A stretch of 64,000 nucleotides of DNA from Lachnospiraceae bacterium (GCA_910574745.1 CAJTCE010000022.1:1-64000), one strand, 5' to 3'. Shown: positions 8,376-17,126, counted from the first letter of the stretch. Numbers and translations: made by a program. The notes: generated by a model from the letters alone, not told the origin.

Positions 8376-9398
8376 GTGACGGAAGACATTTATATATTGG
8401 GAATAGAGAGCTCCTGCGACGAAACGGCCGCCGCCGTTATAAAAAACGGCAGGGAAGTGCTCAGCAATGTGATTTCCTCTCAGATTGATTTACATACGCT
8501 CTATGGGGGCGTTGTACCGGAAATTGCATCCAGAAAACATATTGAAAAAATCAATCAGGTTGTGGAAGCCGCTTTAGAGGAAGCCGGAAAATCCTTAGAG
8601 GAGATAGACGGCATTGCGGTAACCTATGGTCCGGGTCTTGTGGGAGCGCTGCTAGTGGGCGTTTCTTTTGCAAAGGCCCTTGCTTTTGCGTTGAATAAGC
8701 CTTTAGTGGGAGTGCACCACATTGAGGGGCATATCAGCGCGAATTTTATTGAGCATAAGGATTTAGAGCCGCCCTTTGCCTGTCTGGTAGTATCTGGCGG
8801 GCACACCCATCTGGTAGTTGTAAAAGACTACGGAGAGTATGAGATTTTGGGCTGTACAAGAGACGATGCGGCGGGAGAAGCCTTTGACAAAGTGGCAAGA
8901 GCCATAGGTCTGGGATATCCGGGAGGGCCTAAAATCGATAAGGTTTCAAAGGAAGGGAATCCCGACGCCATTCATTTTCCCAGGGCAAAGGTAGAAAACA
9001 GCCGGTATGATTTCAGCTTCAGCGGCCTAAAATCATCCGTTTTGAATTACATCAATTCCTGTGAGATGAAGGGCGAAGCCGTAAACGTGCCCGATGTGGC
9101 GGCTTCTTTCCAAAAGGCGGTTGTGGATGTTCTAGTGGAGCATGCGCTTATAGCGGTAGAGGAGTTTGGATTTCACAAATTTGCCCTTGCAGGCGGAGTT
9201 GCTTCCAATTCCAGTCTCCGCAAAGCCTTTGAAGAGGCGTGTAAAAAAAGAAATATTGAATTTTATTGTCCGTCTCCCGTATTCTGCACGGATAATGCTG
9301 CGATGATCGGCGCAGCAGGCTATTACGAATATATTAAAGGAACGAGAAGCGGCTATGACTTAAATGCTGTTCCCAATTTGAAGCTGGGAGAGAGATAG
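8376..9398 (+). CDS. tsaD: tRNA N6-adenosine threonylcarbamoyltransferase TsaD
   Basis: TsaD catalyses the last step of t6A37 synthesis, transferring threonylcarbamoyl from its AMP conjugate to tRNA. Seen: [12 protein letters not shown] at the N-terminus, the metal-binding [10 protein letters not shown] motif, [35 protein letters not shown] and AGGVASN near the end, and about 340 residues as expected. The frame is open from GTG 8337, which would add 13 unusual residues. GTG 8376, preceded by TTGGAAG, gives the family-typical start [13 protein letters not shown] and is preferred. Confidence 0.95.
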   Translation: MTEDIYILGIESSCDETAAAVIKNGREVLSNVISSQIDLHTLYGGVVPEIASRKHIEKINQVVEAALEEAGKSLEEIDGIAVTYGPGLVGALLVGVSFAKALAFALNKPLVGVHHIEGHISANFIEHKDLEPPFACLVVSGGHTHLVVVKDYGEYEILGCTRDDAAGEAFDKVARAIGLGYPGGPKIDKVSKEGNPDAIHFPRAKVENSRYDFSFSGLKSSVLNYINSCEMKGEAVNVPDVAASFQKAVVDVLVEHALIAVEEFGFHKFALAGGVASNSSLRKAFEEACKKRNIEFYCPSPVFCTDNAAMIGAAGYYEYIKGTRSGYDLNAVPNLKLGER

Positions 9399-9467
9399 GA
9401 TAAAGGAAAAGCGGGTTTATTACTATTTGGGGCGTTAAGTAAAAGGCGGCGGAATGGAGATTTAAAA

Positions 9468-10232
9468 ATGAAGACGACTGCCATTATATTAGCAGCAGGG
9501 CAGGGAAGGAGAATGGGTTCTGACGTAGCCAAGCAGTTTTTACTGCTTTCGGGCAGGCCTGTTCTTTATTATACCCTGAAAAATTTTGAAGAAAGCATAG
9601 TAGATGAGATTATCCTTGTAACAGGAGAGGGACAGGAGGAATACTGCCAAAAGGAAATTGTGGACGCCTATGGCTTTTCAAAGGTCAAAAAAATTGTGCC
9701 GGGCGGGAAAGAGCGGTATCATTCGGTGGCGAAAGGATTGGATGCCATAGATGACGATATAAGAGATACAGATATGGAAAGCAAAGAAAGCACGGGAGAG
9801 AATCAAAATCCGTCTTCCTGCCGCTATGTGCTGATTCATGACGGTGCAAGACCCTTTGCTGCTCCTGAAATGATTAAAAGAGGCATTCTTGCGGTGCAAA
9901 AATATGATGCCTGTGTTGTGGGAATGCCGGTTAAGGACACCATAAAAATCAGCGATGAAGAAGGATTTGCGGCGGATACGCCCAAAAGAAGCCTTGTGTG
10001 GCAGATTCAGACGCCGCAGGTTTTTGAGTGTTCCCTGATTAAAAAAGCTTATAAAGAATTGCTTTTGAGAGAAGAGGAACTGCTTGGTAAGGGGATTGCC
10101 ATTACGGACGACGCCATGGTGGTGGAGCTGCTTTTAGGGAAGCGGGTTAAGCTGGTAGAGGGAAGCTATCACAATATTAAGCTTACCACCCCGGAGGATT
10201 TAAAGATTGCGGAGGCGTTGCTGGACACTTAA
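9468..10232 (+). CDS. ispD: 2-C-methyl-D-erythritol 4-phosphate cytidylyltransferase
   Basis: IspD joins CTP and MEP in the non-mevalonate isoprenoid pathway. Seen: nucleotide-binding AAGQGRRMGSDVAKQFL at the N-terminus, a central HDGARPF, PVKDTIK and QTPQVF, and the C-terminal KLTTPEDL motif. At 254 residues it is slightly long because of an acidic insertion at about residues 98-120 (DMESKESTGENQ) just before the HDGARPF strand, a loop position that should not touch the active site. GGAGAT precedes ATG 9468. It is the last gene before the tRNA-Arg promoter. Confidence 0.94.
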   Translation: MKTTAIILAAGQGRRMGSDVAKQFLLLSGRPVLYYTLKNFEESIVDEIILVTGEGQEEYCQKEIVDAYGFSKVKKIVPGGKERYHSVAKGLDAIDDDIRDTDMESKESTGENQNPSSCRYVLIHDGARPFAAPEMIKRGILAVQKYDACVVGMPVKDTIKISDEEGFAADTPKRSLVWQIQTPQVFECSLIKKAYKELLLREEELLGKGIAITDDAMVVELLLGKRVKLVEGSYHNIKLTTPEDLKIAEALLDT

Positions 10233-10255
10233 ATCCAATTAGAGAAAAATAATGA

Positions 10256-10284
10256 TTGACACTGAGGGAAAATCATAATATAAT
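10256..10284 (+). promoter_or_regulatory. Consensus promoter of tRNA-Arg(ACG)
   Basis: A perfect TTGACA (10256-10261) and a perfect TATAAT (10279-10284) are 17 bases apart, the ideal sigma-A arrangement. The tRNA gene begins about 48 bases downstream of the -10. Confidence 0.9.
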
Positions 10285-10332
10285 TATTGTTGCTGTGAGG
10301 TAATACCTGACAGCTCCATACAGGAAAAAGAT

Positions 10333-10406
10333 GTGCGTTTAGCTCAGCTGGATAGAGCGTTTGGCTACGGACCAAAAGGTCGGGGGTTCGAATCCTCTAA
10401 CGCACA
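10333..10406 (+). tRNA. tRNA-Arg(ACG)
   Basis: The acceptor stem GTGCGTT/AACGCAC is fully paired. The D arm contains AGCTCAGCTGG, the anticodon stem TTTGG/CCAAA closes the loop CTACGGA with anticodon ACG, and the T loop is TTCGAAT. The discriminator is A and CCA is not encoded. Confidence 0.96.
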
Positions 10407-10755
10407 CTATGATGAATAGGTCGGAAACCTTAATAGATAAGGTTTTCGATTTTTTCTTTTACTTATACATGCTTTCTCTTCTAGGGACTATTGTCTCAAA
10501 TAGAAGTTTTTATTGTCTAAGCTGGAAGAACTGTGATAATATAAAGATGATTAAATGAGATTTATTGAGGGGAGGTAAAAAGTGAAATCATTGCTTTTTT
10601 ATTATTGAGATAAAGTATGATAAAAATTCTGGTTGTGAAGAAAAGGCTGCGTGTAGAATTTGCGTGTTTTTATGATTTTTATCTAGGGGCAATGATTAAG
10701 TAAATGTATAATCTCATAAATTATTCTTATGAACAAAAGAGGAGGACTTGGTAAA
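10407..10755. other. AT-rich spacer after tRNA-Arg
   Basis: Apart from the terminator at 10422-10457, no gene or structured RNA is recognised. The short frame at 10361-10558 runs through the tRNA and is not coding. The base composition here turns visibly more AT-rich than in the genes to the left. Confidence 0.6.
10422..10457 (+). terminator. Terminator of tRNA-Arg(ACG)
   Basis: An 11-base-pair stem (CGGAAACCTTA facing TAAGGTTTTCG, one G-T pair) with a short loop is followed by a long T-rich tail. It lies 15 bases after the tRNA. Confidence 0.85.
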
Positions 10756-12501
10756 ATGCTAAAGAAAATTTATGCTTGTGTATTGCTGCTAACTATGGGA
10801 TTTATTACTGTTCCTGTGAATGCAGCAGAAAACAATGTTTCAATGAATTCGGTAGAACAAGAGAGTGAATCCCAATTAGTAAATTATGATGACGCGGGGG
10901 AGGCGTTATTTCCGGAGGGGGAAGGTGATGTAGAAGTCACTGGAGAAGCCGGAGTGGGAACCATGATATCAAATGCTGTAACTATATCATTTGGTCAGGA
11001 TTATTACAAATTATGGGATCGTAGTAATTATTATCTTAATCATTTCGTAAAAATTGTAGTGCCCAAGAATGGAATAATTACTTTTACATCAAATAAGCCC
11101 CATGATTCTAAGGGAGAAATAGGAAAAATAAACATTTTTGTGTACAATTCCAGAAATGAGTTGGTTGGTGGACGTGGGACATTTCAATCGGATAAAAACA
11201 GTTCGTCTATATATACATATAGCATAGGATTAGAGGCTGGTACATATTATATGAATATTACTCCCGGATTCGCTGTACAGTCCGGAAGTATTCTGATTGC
11301 TTATGATCTTACATTTACTGAAAGTGATACTTGTGAACTGGAGTCTAACGAAACAGCGGCATGTGCAACGCCAATGCAGTTAAATACACTTTATACCGGC
11401 TTTTTTGGAACAGATGGTGTCATTAATACAGAAAGAGCCGATTATTATAAAGTTGATCTTGTAGCAGGACAGACATATCATATCGTTTTACCTGATTACA
11501 ACCGATATAGTGCCACATCAACGATAATATGGTTGAGGAGTGGGGGAAGTGCTTCTCCTATCAGTATTTATTTAAAAACAAATGGAAAAATAAATGATAA
11601 TGGTCAATTATATTTAGAATATATACCCAAAAATACGGGAACGGCATATCTATCTTATGAAAATTATTTGGGAGAACAATACAAATATACAATTGGAATT
11701 TGTAATGCCGGCGCATCTGTTACGGATTATAATGCATTGAAATCATTTGTAACAAGAATGTATAATATCTGTTTAGATCGAGAACCGGATTCTTCAGGAC
11801 TAAATACATGGGTAGAAAGCCTTGCCAACAAATCGAAAACCGGAGCAGAAGTGGCATATGGGTTTGTCTTTAGTCAGGAATTCCAAAATAAAAACCTGTG
11901 TAATGAAGATTATGTAAAAGCTTTATATAGGGCTTTTCTGGGAAGAGAATATGATGTAGCCGGATTAGCATCATGGATTAATGATTTGGAATCTGGAAAG
12001 ACCAGGGAAGAAGTATTTAATGGATTTTCACAAAGCAATGAATTTAAAGGACTTTGCTCATCTTATGGGATTGAATTGGGAAGTCCGATCAGTATCCCGC
12101 AATATGGAACAGTCCCTACAGGAAAATGTTGTGTGTGTGGAAGGGAGAGCGGAGTAACTGAGTTTGTGAATAGGATGTATAATGTTTGCTTAGATCGTAA
12201 TCCGGATGCTGAAGGGTTGAATACGTGGACTACATGTTTATGGAATCATAGCAAGAGCGGAGCGGAAGTGGCATATGGCTTTATTTTCTCGCCAGAATTC
12301 CAAAACAGAAATATGAGTAACGAAGATTTTGTGGAATATATGTATAAAGCATTTTTTGGAAGAGGTTCGGATCCGGAAGGAAAGAGCACATGGGTTGGTG
12401 TATTGCAAAGCGGACAATCTCGTGAAGATGTATTTAGAGGATTTGTTGGCAGTCAGGAGTTTTCCAGCTTGTGTAATAAATATGGCATTAAGAGAGACTA
12501 A
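10756..12501 (+). CDS. Secreted DUF4214-repeat surface protein
   Basis: The 581-residue product has a signal peptide (MLKKIYACVLLLTMGFITVP, likely cut after VNAA). Two beta-rich pre-peptidase-C-terminal-like segments follow (about residues 60-190 and 200-320). Then come two large helical units (about 330-435 and 470-575), each with paired DUF4214 motifs such as FVTRMYNICLDREPD and FVNRMYNVCLDRNPD. The start is set by AGAGGAGGA before ATG 10756 rather than ATG 10729. DUF4214 modules occur in secreted surface proteins of anaerobes and their role is unsettled. The gene is clearly more AT-rich than its neighbours and sits alone between a tRNA and a tRNA-like remnant, which suggests acquisition by transfer. 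Confidence 0.88.
   Translation: MLKKIYACVLLLTMGFITVPVNAAENNVSMNSVEQESESQLVNYDDAGEALFPEGEGDVEVTGEAGVGTMISNAVTISFGQDYYKLWDRSNYYLNHFVKIVVPKNGIITFTSNKPHDSKGEIGKINIFVYNSRNELVGGRGTFQSDKNSSSIYTYSIGLEAGTYYMNITPGFAVQSGSILIAYDLTFTESDTCELESNETAACATPMQLNTLYTGFFGTDGVINTERADYYKVDLVAGQTYHIVLPDYNRYSATSTIIWLRSGGSASPISIYLKTNGKINDNGQLYLEYIPKNTGTAYLSYENYLGEQYKYTIGICNAGASVTDYNALKSFVTRMYNICLDREPDSSGLNTWVESLANKSKTGAEVAYGFVFSQEFQNKNLCNEDYVKALYRAFLGREYDVAGLASWINDLESGKTREEVFNGFSQSNEFKGLCSSYGIELGSPISIPQYGTVPTGKCCVCGRESGVTEFVNRMYNVCLDRNPDAEGLNTWTTCLWNHSKSGAEVAYGFIFSPEFQNRNMSNEDFVEYMYKAFFGRGSDPEGKSTWVGVLQSGQSREDVFRGFVGSQEFSSLCNKYGIKRD
11740..12475 (+). repeat. Internal duplication inside the DUF4214 gene
   Basis: Two segments of roughly 320 bases (about 11740-12065 and 12155-12475) encode the same helical module. 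Shared stretches include AGATG or GGATG then TATAATRT, GGAGCRGAAGTGGCATATGG and GAATTCCAAAA. The copies have diverged at many positions, so the duplication is not recent. Confidence 0.75.
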
Positions 12502-12613
12502 AACCAATAAGATGTTATAACTTAAAAAGTGAATATATATTTAAAGAAACACGCCATTCATAAGGGGAGGATTTCAAAAGGTGTAATTCGTGTATGGTTT
12601 TAAATCACATTTT

Positions 12614-12634
12614 GGTTTGAATCTCCTAACACGC
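12614..12634 (+). other. tRNA-3'-end-like remnant
   Basis: GGTTTGAATCTCCTAACACGC resembles the T arm and acceptor end of tRNA-Arg(ACG) (GGTTCGAATCCTCTAACGCAC) and is followed, as in the real gene, by a terminator hairpin. No complete cloverleaf can be folded upstream. It may be a displaced tRNA 3' end left by an integration event, or an unrelated decayed tRNA gene. Confidence 0.4.
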
Positions 12635-12637
12635 TAT

Positions 12638-12685
12638 AAAGAAGTAGGTATTTTGCTTGTACAAGATATCTGCTTCTTTATTTTT
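12638..12685 (+). terminator. Terminator after the tRNA-like remnant
   Basis: A long stem (AAAGAAGTAGGTAT facing ATATCTGCTTCTTT, nearly complete pairing) is followed by ATTTTT. It could end transcription from the DUF4214 gene. Its position directly after the tRNA-like remnant copies the tRNA-Arg plus terminator layout. Confidence 0.75.
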
Positions 12686-12695
12686 CAAAGCAATG

Positions 12696-12970
12696 ATGTG
12701 GTGAAACGAAAAAGGCATGATGCCAAAAGAAAGGTTTGCAGAGGAGGATTTGGGCTGGGGGAGCGGGAGTAAAAACATATTTAATTGAAGGAACCCTGCA
12801 AAGGCGTCAGCACTTAGATTGCGTATTTTGCAATCTTACGTGCTGCTACGACCTTTGCCGGAGCGCAAGCGTGTTCCTGAAATAAATATGTTTTTACTCC
12901 CGCTCCCCCAGCCCAAATCCTCCTCTGCAAACCTTTCTTTTGGCGTCACACCTTTTTCGTTCCATCACAC
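12696..12970. repeat. Large palindromic intergenic element (~275 bp)
   Basis: Two arms of about 90 bases (12696-12786 and 12880-12970) are near-perfect reverse complements; for example GGAGGATTTGGGCTGGGGGA on the left is matched exactly on the right. The loop contains a second hairpin (CAGCACTTAGATTGC facing GCAATCTTACGTGCTG). The frames at 12590-12772 and 12819-13037 run through it and are not genes. It has no transposase and looks like a mobile or structured repeat, transcribed or not. I cannot name a family. Confidence 0.8.
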
Positions 12971-12990
12971 TCCACCAATCCTCTGTTTGA

Positions 12991-13167
<177 letters not shown>

Positions 13168-13279
13168 ACAATATATGCAAAATATATGATAAAATGCATA
13201 AAAAGTAAACTGAAAATCTATTTGAAATAGGAAAAAATGACGGTAAAAAAGTGAAAAACGACAAATAATTTGCACACTA

Positions 13280-13308
13280 TTGAAAGCAAAAAAACATCAA
13301 ATTATAAT
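13280..13308 (+). promoter_or_regulatory. Promoter of the nucleoside-uptake block
   Basis: TTGAAA (13280-13285) and TATAAT (13303-13308) are 17 bases apart, 24 bases before the start codon of the DeoR gene. Confidence 0.7.
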
Positions 13309-13332
13309 TTTATTAACAAAGGGGAATGAGGT

Positions 13333-14118
13333 ATGAGCGAATACGAAAATGGAAACCAGAACAATCATCGTCTTGTGATGATCATGGAAAAACTGAACAA
13401 ATACGGCAGAGTAGATGTGCAGGAGATTGCACAGGAGCTGGATGTTTCCACGGCGACTATTCGAAGGTATTTTAATGAGCTGGAAAAACAAGGACGGCTG
13501 CGCAGAGTCCATGGCGGCGCGGTGCTATCCAATGTAAGTACGACTTTTGAATATCTCTATCATGCCAAAGTAGCGCTCCGCATGGATGAAAAGAAACGGA
13601 TTGCCATACAGGCTGCCGAAGAGATTCAGGACGGAGACGCCATATTTTTAGATTCCGGGACAACTACTTATCAGATCGCAATGTGTCTTTCGGATAAAAA
13701 GGAATTGACGGTCATCACATATGATATGTCGATTGCCACAGTTCTCAATAATCATCCTTCCATTCAGGTAATTCTTACCGGAGGGATGGTAAGACAGGGC
13801 TATAACGTTTTGGTAGGATCCATTACGGAGAATTTCATCAGGAACATGATGGTGGACAAGGTTTTCTTAAGTGCGGACGCCATTCACACTGACTTTGGAA
13901 TATCCAACGCTAATTACGTGGAGTCAGGCATTAAAGCATTGTTAGTAAAGGCAGGAAAGAAGGTTATTTTGGTGGCGGACCATACGAAGTTCGATAAAAT
14001 TGCAGTATCCAAGTTTTGCAGCCTGTCTGAAATTGATATGTGCATAACTGACAATGAAATTTCCCGTTCCATGGCGGAAAGCATCAGAGGAAGCGGAGTG
14101 GAAATAAAATGTGTATAG
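13333..14118 (+). CDS. DeoR/GlpR-family transcriptional regulator
   Basis: This 261-residue regulator has an N-terminal winged helix-turn-helix (about residues 17-65: VDVQEIAQELDVSTATIRRYFNELE, then LRRVHGGAV). The C-terminal sensor domain has the ISOCOT fold typical of the family (DSGTTTYQIA, ILTGG, VFLSADAI, LVADHTKF). Such proteins usually repress sugar or nucleoside catabolism and respond to phosphorylated sugars. GGGGAATGAGGT precedes ATG 13333. It is the first gene of block A and probably controls that block and itself. The effector is not predictable. Confidence 0.93.
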   Translation: MSEYENGNQNNHRLVMIMEKLNKYGRVDVQEIAQELDVSTATIRRYFNELEKQGRLRRVHGGAVLSNVSTTFEYLYHAKVALRMDEKKRIAIQAAEEIQDGDAIFLDSGTTTYQIAMCLSDKKELTVITYDMSIATVLNNHPSIQVILTGGMVRQGYNVLVGSITENFIRNMMVDKVFLSADAIHTDFGISNANYVESGIKALLVKAGKKVILVADHTKFDKIAVSKFCSLSEIDMCITDNEISRSMAESIRGSGVEIKCV

Positions 14119-14170
14119 CTTGCAAGGGCGGTCTTAAGCGCCGCTTGAAATAAAAATGGAGGAAAAACAG

Positions 14171-14980
14171 ATGGAATGGACAAAAGAATTGTTCAATACA
14201 GATAAGCCGATTATTGCCATGTGCCATATCAGGGCTTTACCGGGAGATTTGGACTATGACGAAGAAAAGGGAATGGCCTATGTTGTGGAAAAGGCAAGAG
14301 AAGATTTTCTCGCTTTGCAAAAGGGCGGTGTGGATGCAGTGATGTTTTCCAACGAGTTTTCTCTTCCTTACTTAAAGAAGGTAAAACCGGAGACAACGGC
14401 GGCTATGGCGGCGGTAATCGGAGAACTAAAATCAGAAATCAAGATTCCTTTCGGCGTCAACATTCTCTGGGATCCATATGCATCTCTTGATCTGGCGGCA
14501 GCAACCGGCGCCTGCTTTATCAGAGAGGTTATGAGCGGCGTGTATGCCGGCGATTTAGGTCTTTGGGATAATGATGCGGGGGAGATCAGCCGTCACAAAA
14601 AACGCCTGGGACTTAAGGATAAGGTAAAGCTTCTTTATAATATTTATCCGGAAGCTGCTGCTTACTTAGGAAACAGAGATATTGTGGACATTGCCAAAAC
14701 TAATGTTTTCAATAATAAACCCGACGCACTTTTAGTATCAGGGGCCACAGCGGGAGCCAATACCGATACATCCATATTAAAGCGTGTAAAGGAAGCGCTT
14801 CCCGATACCAATATATTCTGCAATACCGGCTGCAAGCTGGAAACGGTGGAAACGCAGCTGTCCGTATCCGACGGGGCAATTGTCGGAACTTACTTTAAGA
14901 AGGACGGAAGATTTGAAAACTTTGTGGAATATGACAGAGTGGCGAAGTTTATGGAAAAGGTAAGAAGCATACGCCAGTAG
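14171..14980 (+). CDS. BtpA/SgcQ-family TIM-barrel protein
   Basis: The 269-residue product matches the BtpA family: an N-terminal IIAMCHIRALPGDLDYDE (compare the family's MVHxxPLPGSP), a glycine-rich middle with VNILWDPYASLDLA and GACFIREVMSGVYAGDLG, and a C-terminal LVSGATAGANTD phosphate-type loop. BtpA was first linked to photosystem I stability in cyanobacteria. Homologues in heterotrophs lie in sugar loci (SgcQ), and the reaction is unknown. GGAGG before ATG 14171 sets the start, rather than ATG 14156. The gene is directly after the DeoR regulator and 28 bases before the creatininase-family gene. Confidence 0.88.
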   Translation: MEWTKELFNTDKPIIAMCHIRALPGDLDYDEEKGMAYVVEKAREDFLALQKGGVDAVMFSNEFSLPYLKKVKPETTAAMAAVIGELKSEIKIPFGVNILWDPYASLDLAAATGACFIREVMSGVYAGDLGLWDNDAGEISRHKKRLGLKDKVKLLYNIYPEAAAYLGNRDIVDIAKTNVFNNKPDALLVSGATAGANTDTSILKRVKEALPDTNIFCNTGCKLETVETQLSVSDGAIVGTYFKKDGRFENFVEYDRVAKFMEKVRSIRQ

Positions 14981-15008
14981 GCGGGAAAACATCAGGAGGG
15001 GAAGTAAA

Positions 15009-15791
15009 ATGGTCAAATTTTGGAAAGACTGTATCAGCAGGGAAATCGGAGAAATGGATAAATCAAAGAGTATGGTACTGTTTCCCATCGGAGCGGTAGA
15101 ACAGCATGGAAGGCATCTTCCGGTGGGAACAGATTCCATAATTTTGGAAGCCCTTTTAGAGGAGTTTGTAAAAAGCCGGGCTTTCGACGGTTACAACGTA
15201 TTGATAGGGCCTCAGCTCTTTGTGGGAAAAAGCAACGAGCATATGAATTTTCCCGGCACTCTCACTTATACGGCTCATACGCTTTACGACATGATTGATG
15301 AGATGATCGGCTCTATGAGGGCGCATGGCTTTCAGAAGTTTTTGCTGACCAACAGCCATGGAGGCAATACGGATTTATTAAATCTGATTTCAAGGGATCT
15401 GAGAATTAAGTATGATATAGAAATTTTCGTGTTTGACTGGTGGTTTACGGACTTCTGGGCTGATTTAAACAAAACCTTAAAGGAATCAGAGAGTCCTTAC
15501 GGCATATTCCATGCCTGTGAGCTGGAAACCTCCCTGATGATGCATATTGCGCCGGAATTGGTGGATACTTCCGCCATGGAAGATGAGACCCCTGATGAAA
15601 TGTTTGAGGGCAACGAATATATTACGCTTTTTGGGCCTGTCAATATGGGCTGGAAGACAAAGGATGTAACAAAGAGCGGCGTTATCGGCTCTCCCAGCTA
15701 TGCCAGCAGGGAAAAGGGCGAAAAAATGCTTGACTATGCGGTGGAAAAGCTGGAGAAAATCGTGGGGGAAATTATCAGGTTTCACTATTAA
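15009..15791 (+). CDS. Creatininase-family amidohydrolase
   Basis: This 260-residue protein has the creatininase-family metal-binding pattern: PIGAVEQHGRHLPVGTDS near residues 25-42 (E, H and D ligands), LTNSHGGNTD near 115-124, and ELETSLMM near 175. The family hydrolyses C-N bonds in cyclic or formyl amides (creatinine, formamidopyrimidines) and includes peptide-maturing members. True creatininase is unlikely here. Beside BtpA and a nucleoside importer it may open or deacylate a nucleobase-derived compound, which is inference. AGGAGGGGAAG gives a strong ribosome binding site. Confidence 0.88.
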   Translation: MVKFWKDCISREIGEMDKSKSMVLFPIGAVEQHGRHLPVGTDSIILEALLEEFVKSRAFDGYNVLIGPQLFVGKSNEHMNFPGTLTYTAHTLYDMIDEMIGSMRAHGFQKFLLTNSHGGNTDLLNLISRDLRIKYDIEIFVFDWWFTDFWADLNKTLKESESPYGIFHACELETSLMMHIAPELVDTSAMEDETPDEMFEGNEYITLFGPVNMGWKTKDVTKSGVIGSPSYASREKGEKMLDYAVEKLEKIVGEIIRFHY

Positions 15792-15838
15792 CATTACACA
15801 TAAAAACACAAACCAACACAACAGAAGGAGGAGTCATC

Positions 15839-17032
15839 ATGAGAAAGAAATTAATGACTATCATTTTGAGCGTTGCCATGACCATGACATTGTTAGTGGG
15901 CTGCGGCAATGACTCAGGCAACACACAGACACCGGAGCAAAAAACGGAAGAAGATGTGGAAGCACCTGCAGAAGTGCCGGAAGAAACACCGGAAGAAACA
16001 CCGGCAGACGCAGAGGACGATGCAGAAGCCGACGGAGAAACAGCAGAGGCTAAGAGAATCGCTCTTCTGCTTTCAGGAAACCTGGGAGATATGTCTTTCC
16101 TGGATTCAGCTAACAACGGTACTTCAGAAATCGCAGCGACATACGGCGCAGAGGTAAAAGTAATCGAAATGGGTTCCGATGCAACCAAGTATGAGACAAA
16201 TGTTTTAGATGCATCCGATGAAGGCTATGACATCATCATTGGTTCCGGATGGCAGTTACAGGAGCCTTTCCAGAACGTTGCGCAGGATTATCCTGACATC
16301 AAATATATTATTTTTGATGCGGCGGTAGATTATACGGCAGGAGATTACTCTAACGTATATTCTATTTCCTATAAATCCAACGAAGCGGCTTACCTTGCAG
16401 GCATTATGGCTGCAAACATGAGTGAAACAGGTATTCTCGGCTTCTTGGGAGGAGCGGACGGAGCGGTAATCAACGACTTTATGATTGGTTATATTGAAGG
16501 CGCAAAGTCAGTAAATCCTGACATCAAAGTAATCTGCGGCTACGTTGATGATTACAGCGATAGCCCGAAATGTAAGGAAATGGCGCTGGCTCAGTACAAC
16601 CAGGGGGCGGACTTTATCTTTACCGCAGCAGGCGCATCGGGAATCGGTACTTTGGAAGCTGCAAAGGAAACAGGAAAATACGCTATCGGCGTTGATTCCG
16701 ACCAGGCAATGCTTTACAAAGACAGCGATCCTGAGCAGGCAGAGTTAATTCCGGCATCCGTAATGAAAAATGTTGACGCAACCTTAGTGCGTGCTTACGA
16801 GAAGCTTTTAGACGGAACACTTCCCTGGGGAGAAGAAGAATCCCTCGGACTTTCTGACGGAGCGGTTGGCTTAAGCGATAATGAATTTTATCAGAAGCTG
16901 GTTCCCGACGATGTAAAGAAACAAATTGAAGAAGCATCCGACGCAATCGCAAAGGGAGACATCACTGTAAAAACCGCATACGGTCTTACAACAGAAGAAG
17001 TAAGAGAGATTATTAATTCTGTAGCACCCTAA
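15839..17032 (+). CDS. BMP-family nucleoside-binding lipoprotein
   Basis: This substrate-binding lipoprotein (397 residues) has a signal peptide ending in LLVGCG (lipid-modified Cys22) and an acidic Glu/Pro/Ala-rich linker (about 25-70). The Bmp/PnrA-type periplasmic-binding fold follows, with GNLGDMSFLDSANNG, IIGSGWQLQEP, YSISYKSNEAAYLAGIMA and GIGTLEAAKETGKYAIGVDSD. PnrA-type proteins bind purine nucleosides. AGAAGGAGGAG is its ribosome binding site. It heads the importer genes that follow and is separated from them by a terminator-like hairpin, which would give excess binding protein. Confidence 0.93.
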   Translation: MRKKLMTIILSVAMTMTLLVGCGNDSGNTQTPEQKTEEDVEAPAEVPEETPEETPADAEDDAEADGETAEAKRIALLLSGNLGDMSFLDSANNGTSEIAATYGAEVKVIEMGSDATKYETNVLDASDEGYDIIIGSGWQLQEPFQNVAQDYPDIKYIIFDAAVDYTAGDYSNVYSISYKSNEAAYLAGIMAANMSETGILGFLGGADGAVINDFMIGYIEGAKSVNPDIKVICGYVDDYSDSPKCKEMALAQYNQGADFIFTAAGASGIGTLEAAKETGKYAIGVDSDQAMLYKDSDPEQAELIPASVMKNVDATLVRAYEKLLDGTLPWGEEESLGLSDGAVGLSDNEFYQKLVPDDVKKQIEEASDAIAKGDITVKTAYGLTTEEVREIINSVAP

Positions 17033-17046
17033 GCTTATTGTAAAAG

Positions 17047-17086
17047 AGATTGCTTCCATATTCCCAGATATGGGAGCAATCTTTTT
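17047..17086 (+). terminator. Terminator/attenuator between lipoprotein and ABC genes
   Basis: The stem AGATTGCTTCCATA faces TATGGGAGCAATCT and is followed by five T. It is 14 bases after the lipoprotein stop, while the ABC genes of the same system follow, so partial read-through is expected. Confidence 0.75.
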
Positions 17087-17126
17087 ATCACTTTAGTCAC
17101 CAAAGGGAAGGTAGGTATAAGGTAAA

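Noticed and set aside
10361-10558. Frame of 65 codons after tRNA-Arg
   Set aside because: It begins inside the tRNA gene, runs through its terminator and has no ribosome binding site.
15009-15791. True creatininase
   Set aside because: Only family-level metal motifs are shared, and no creatine or sarcosine genes are nearby.
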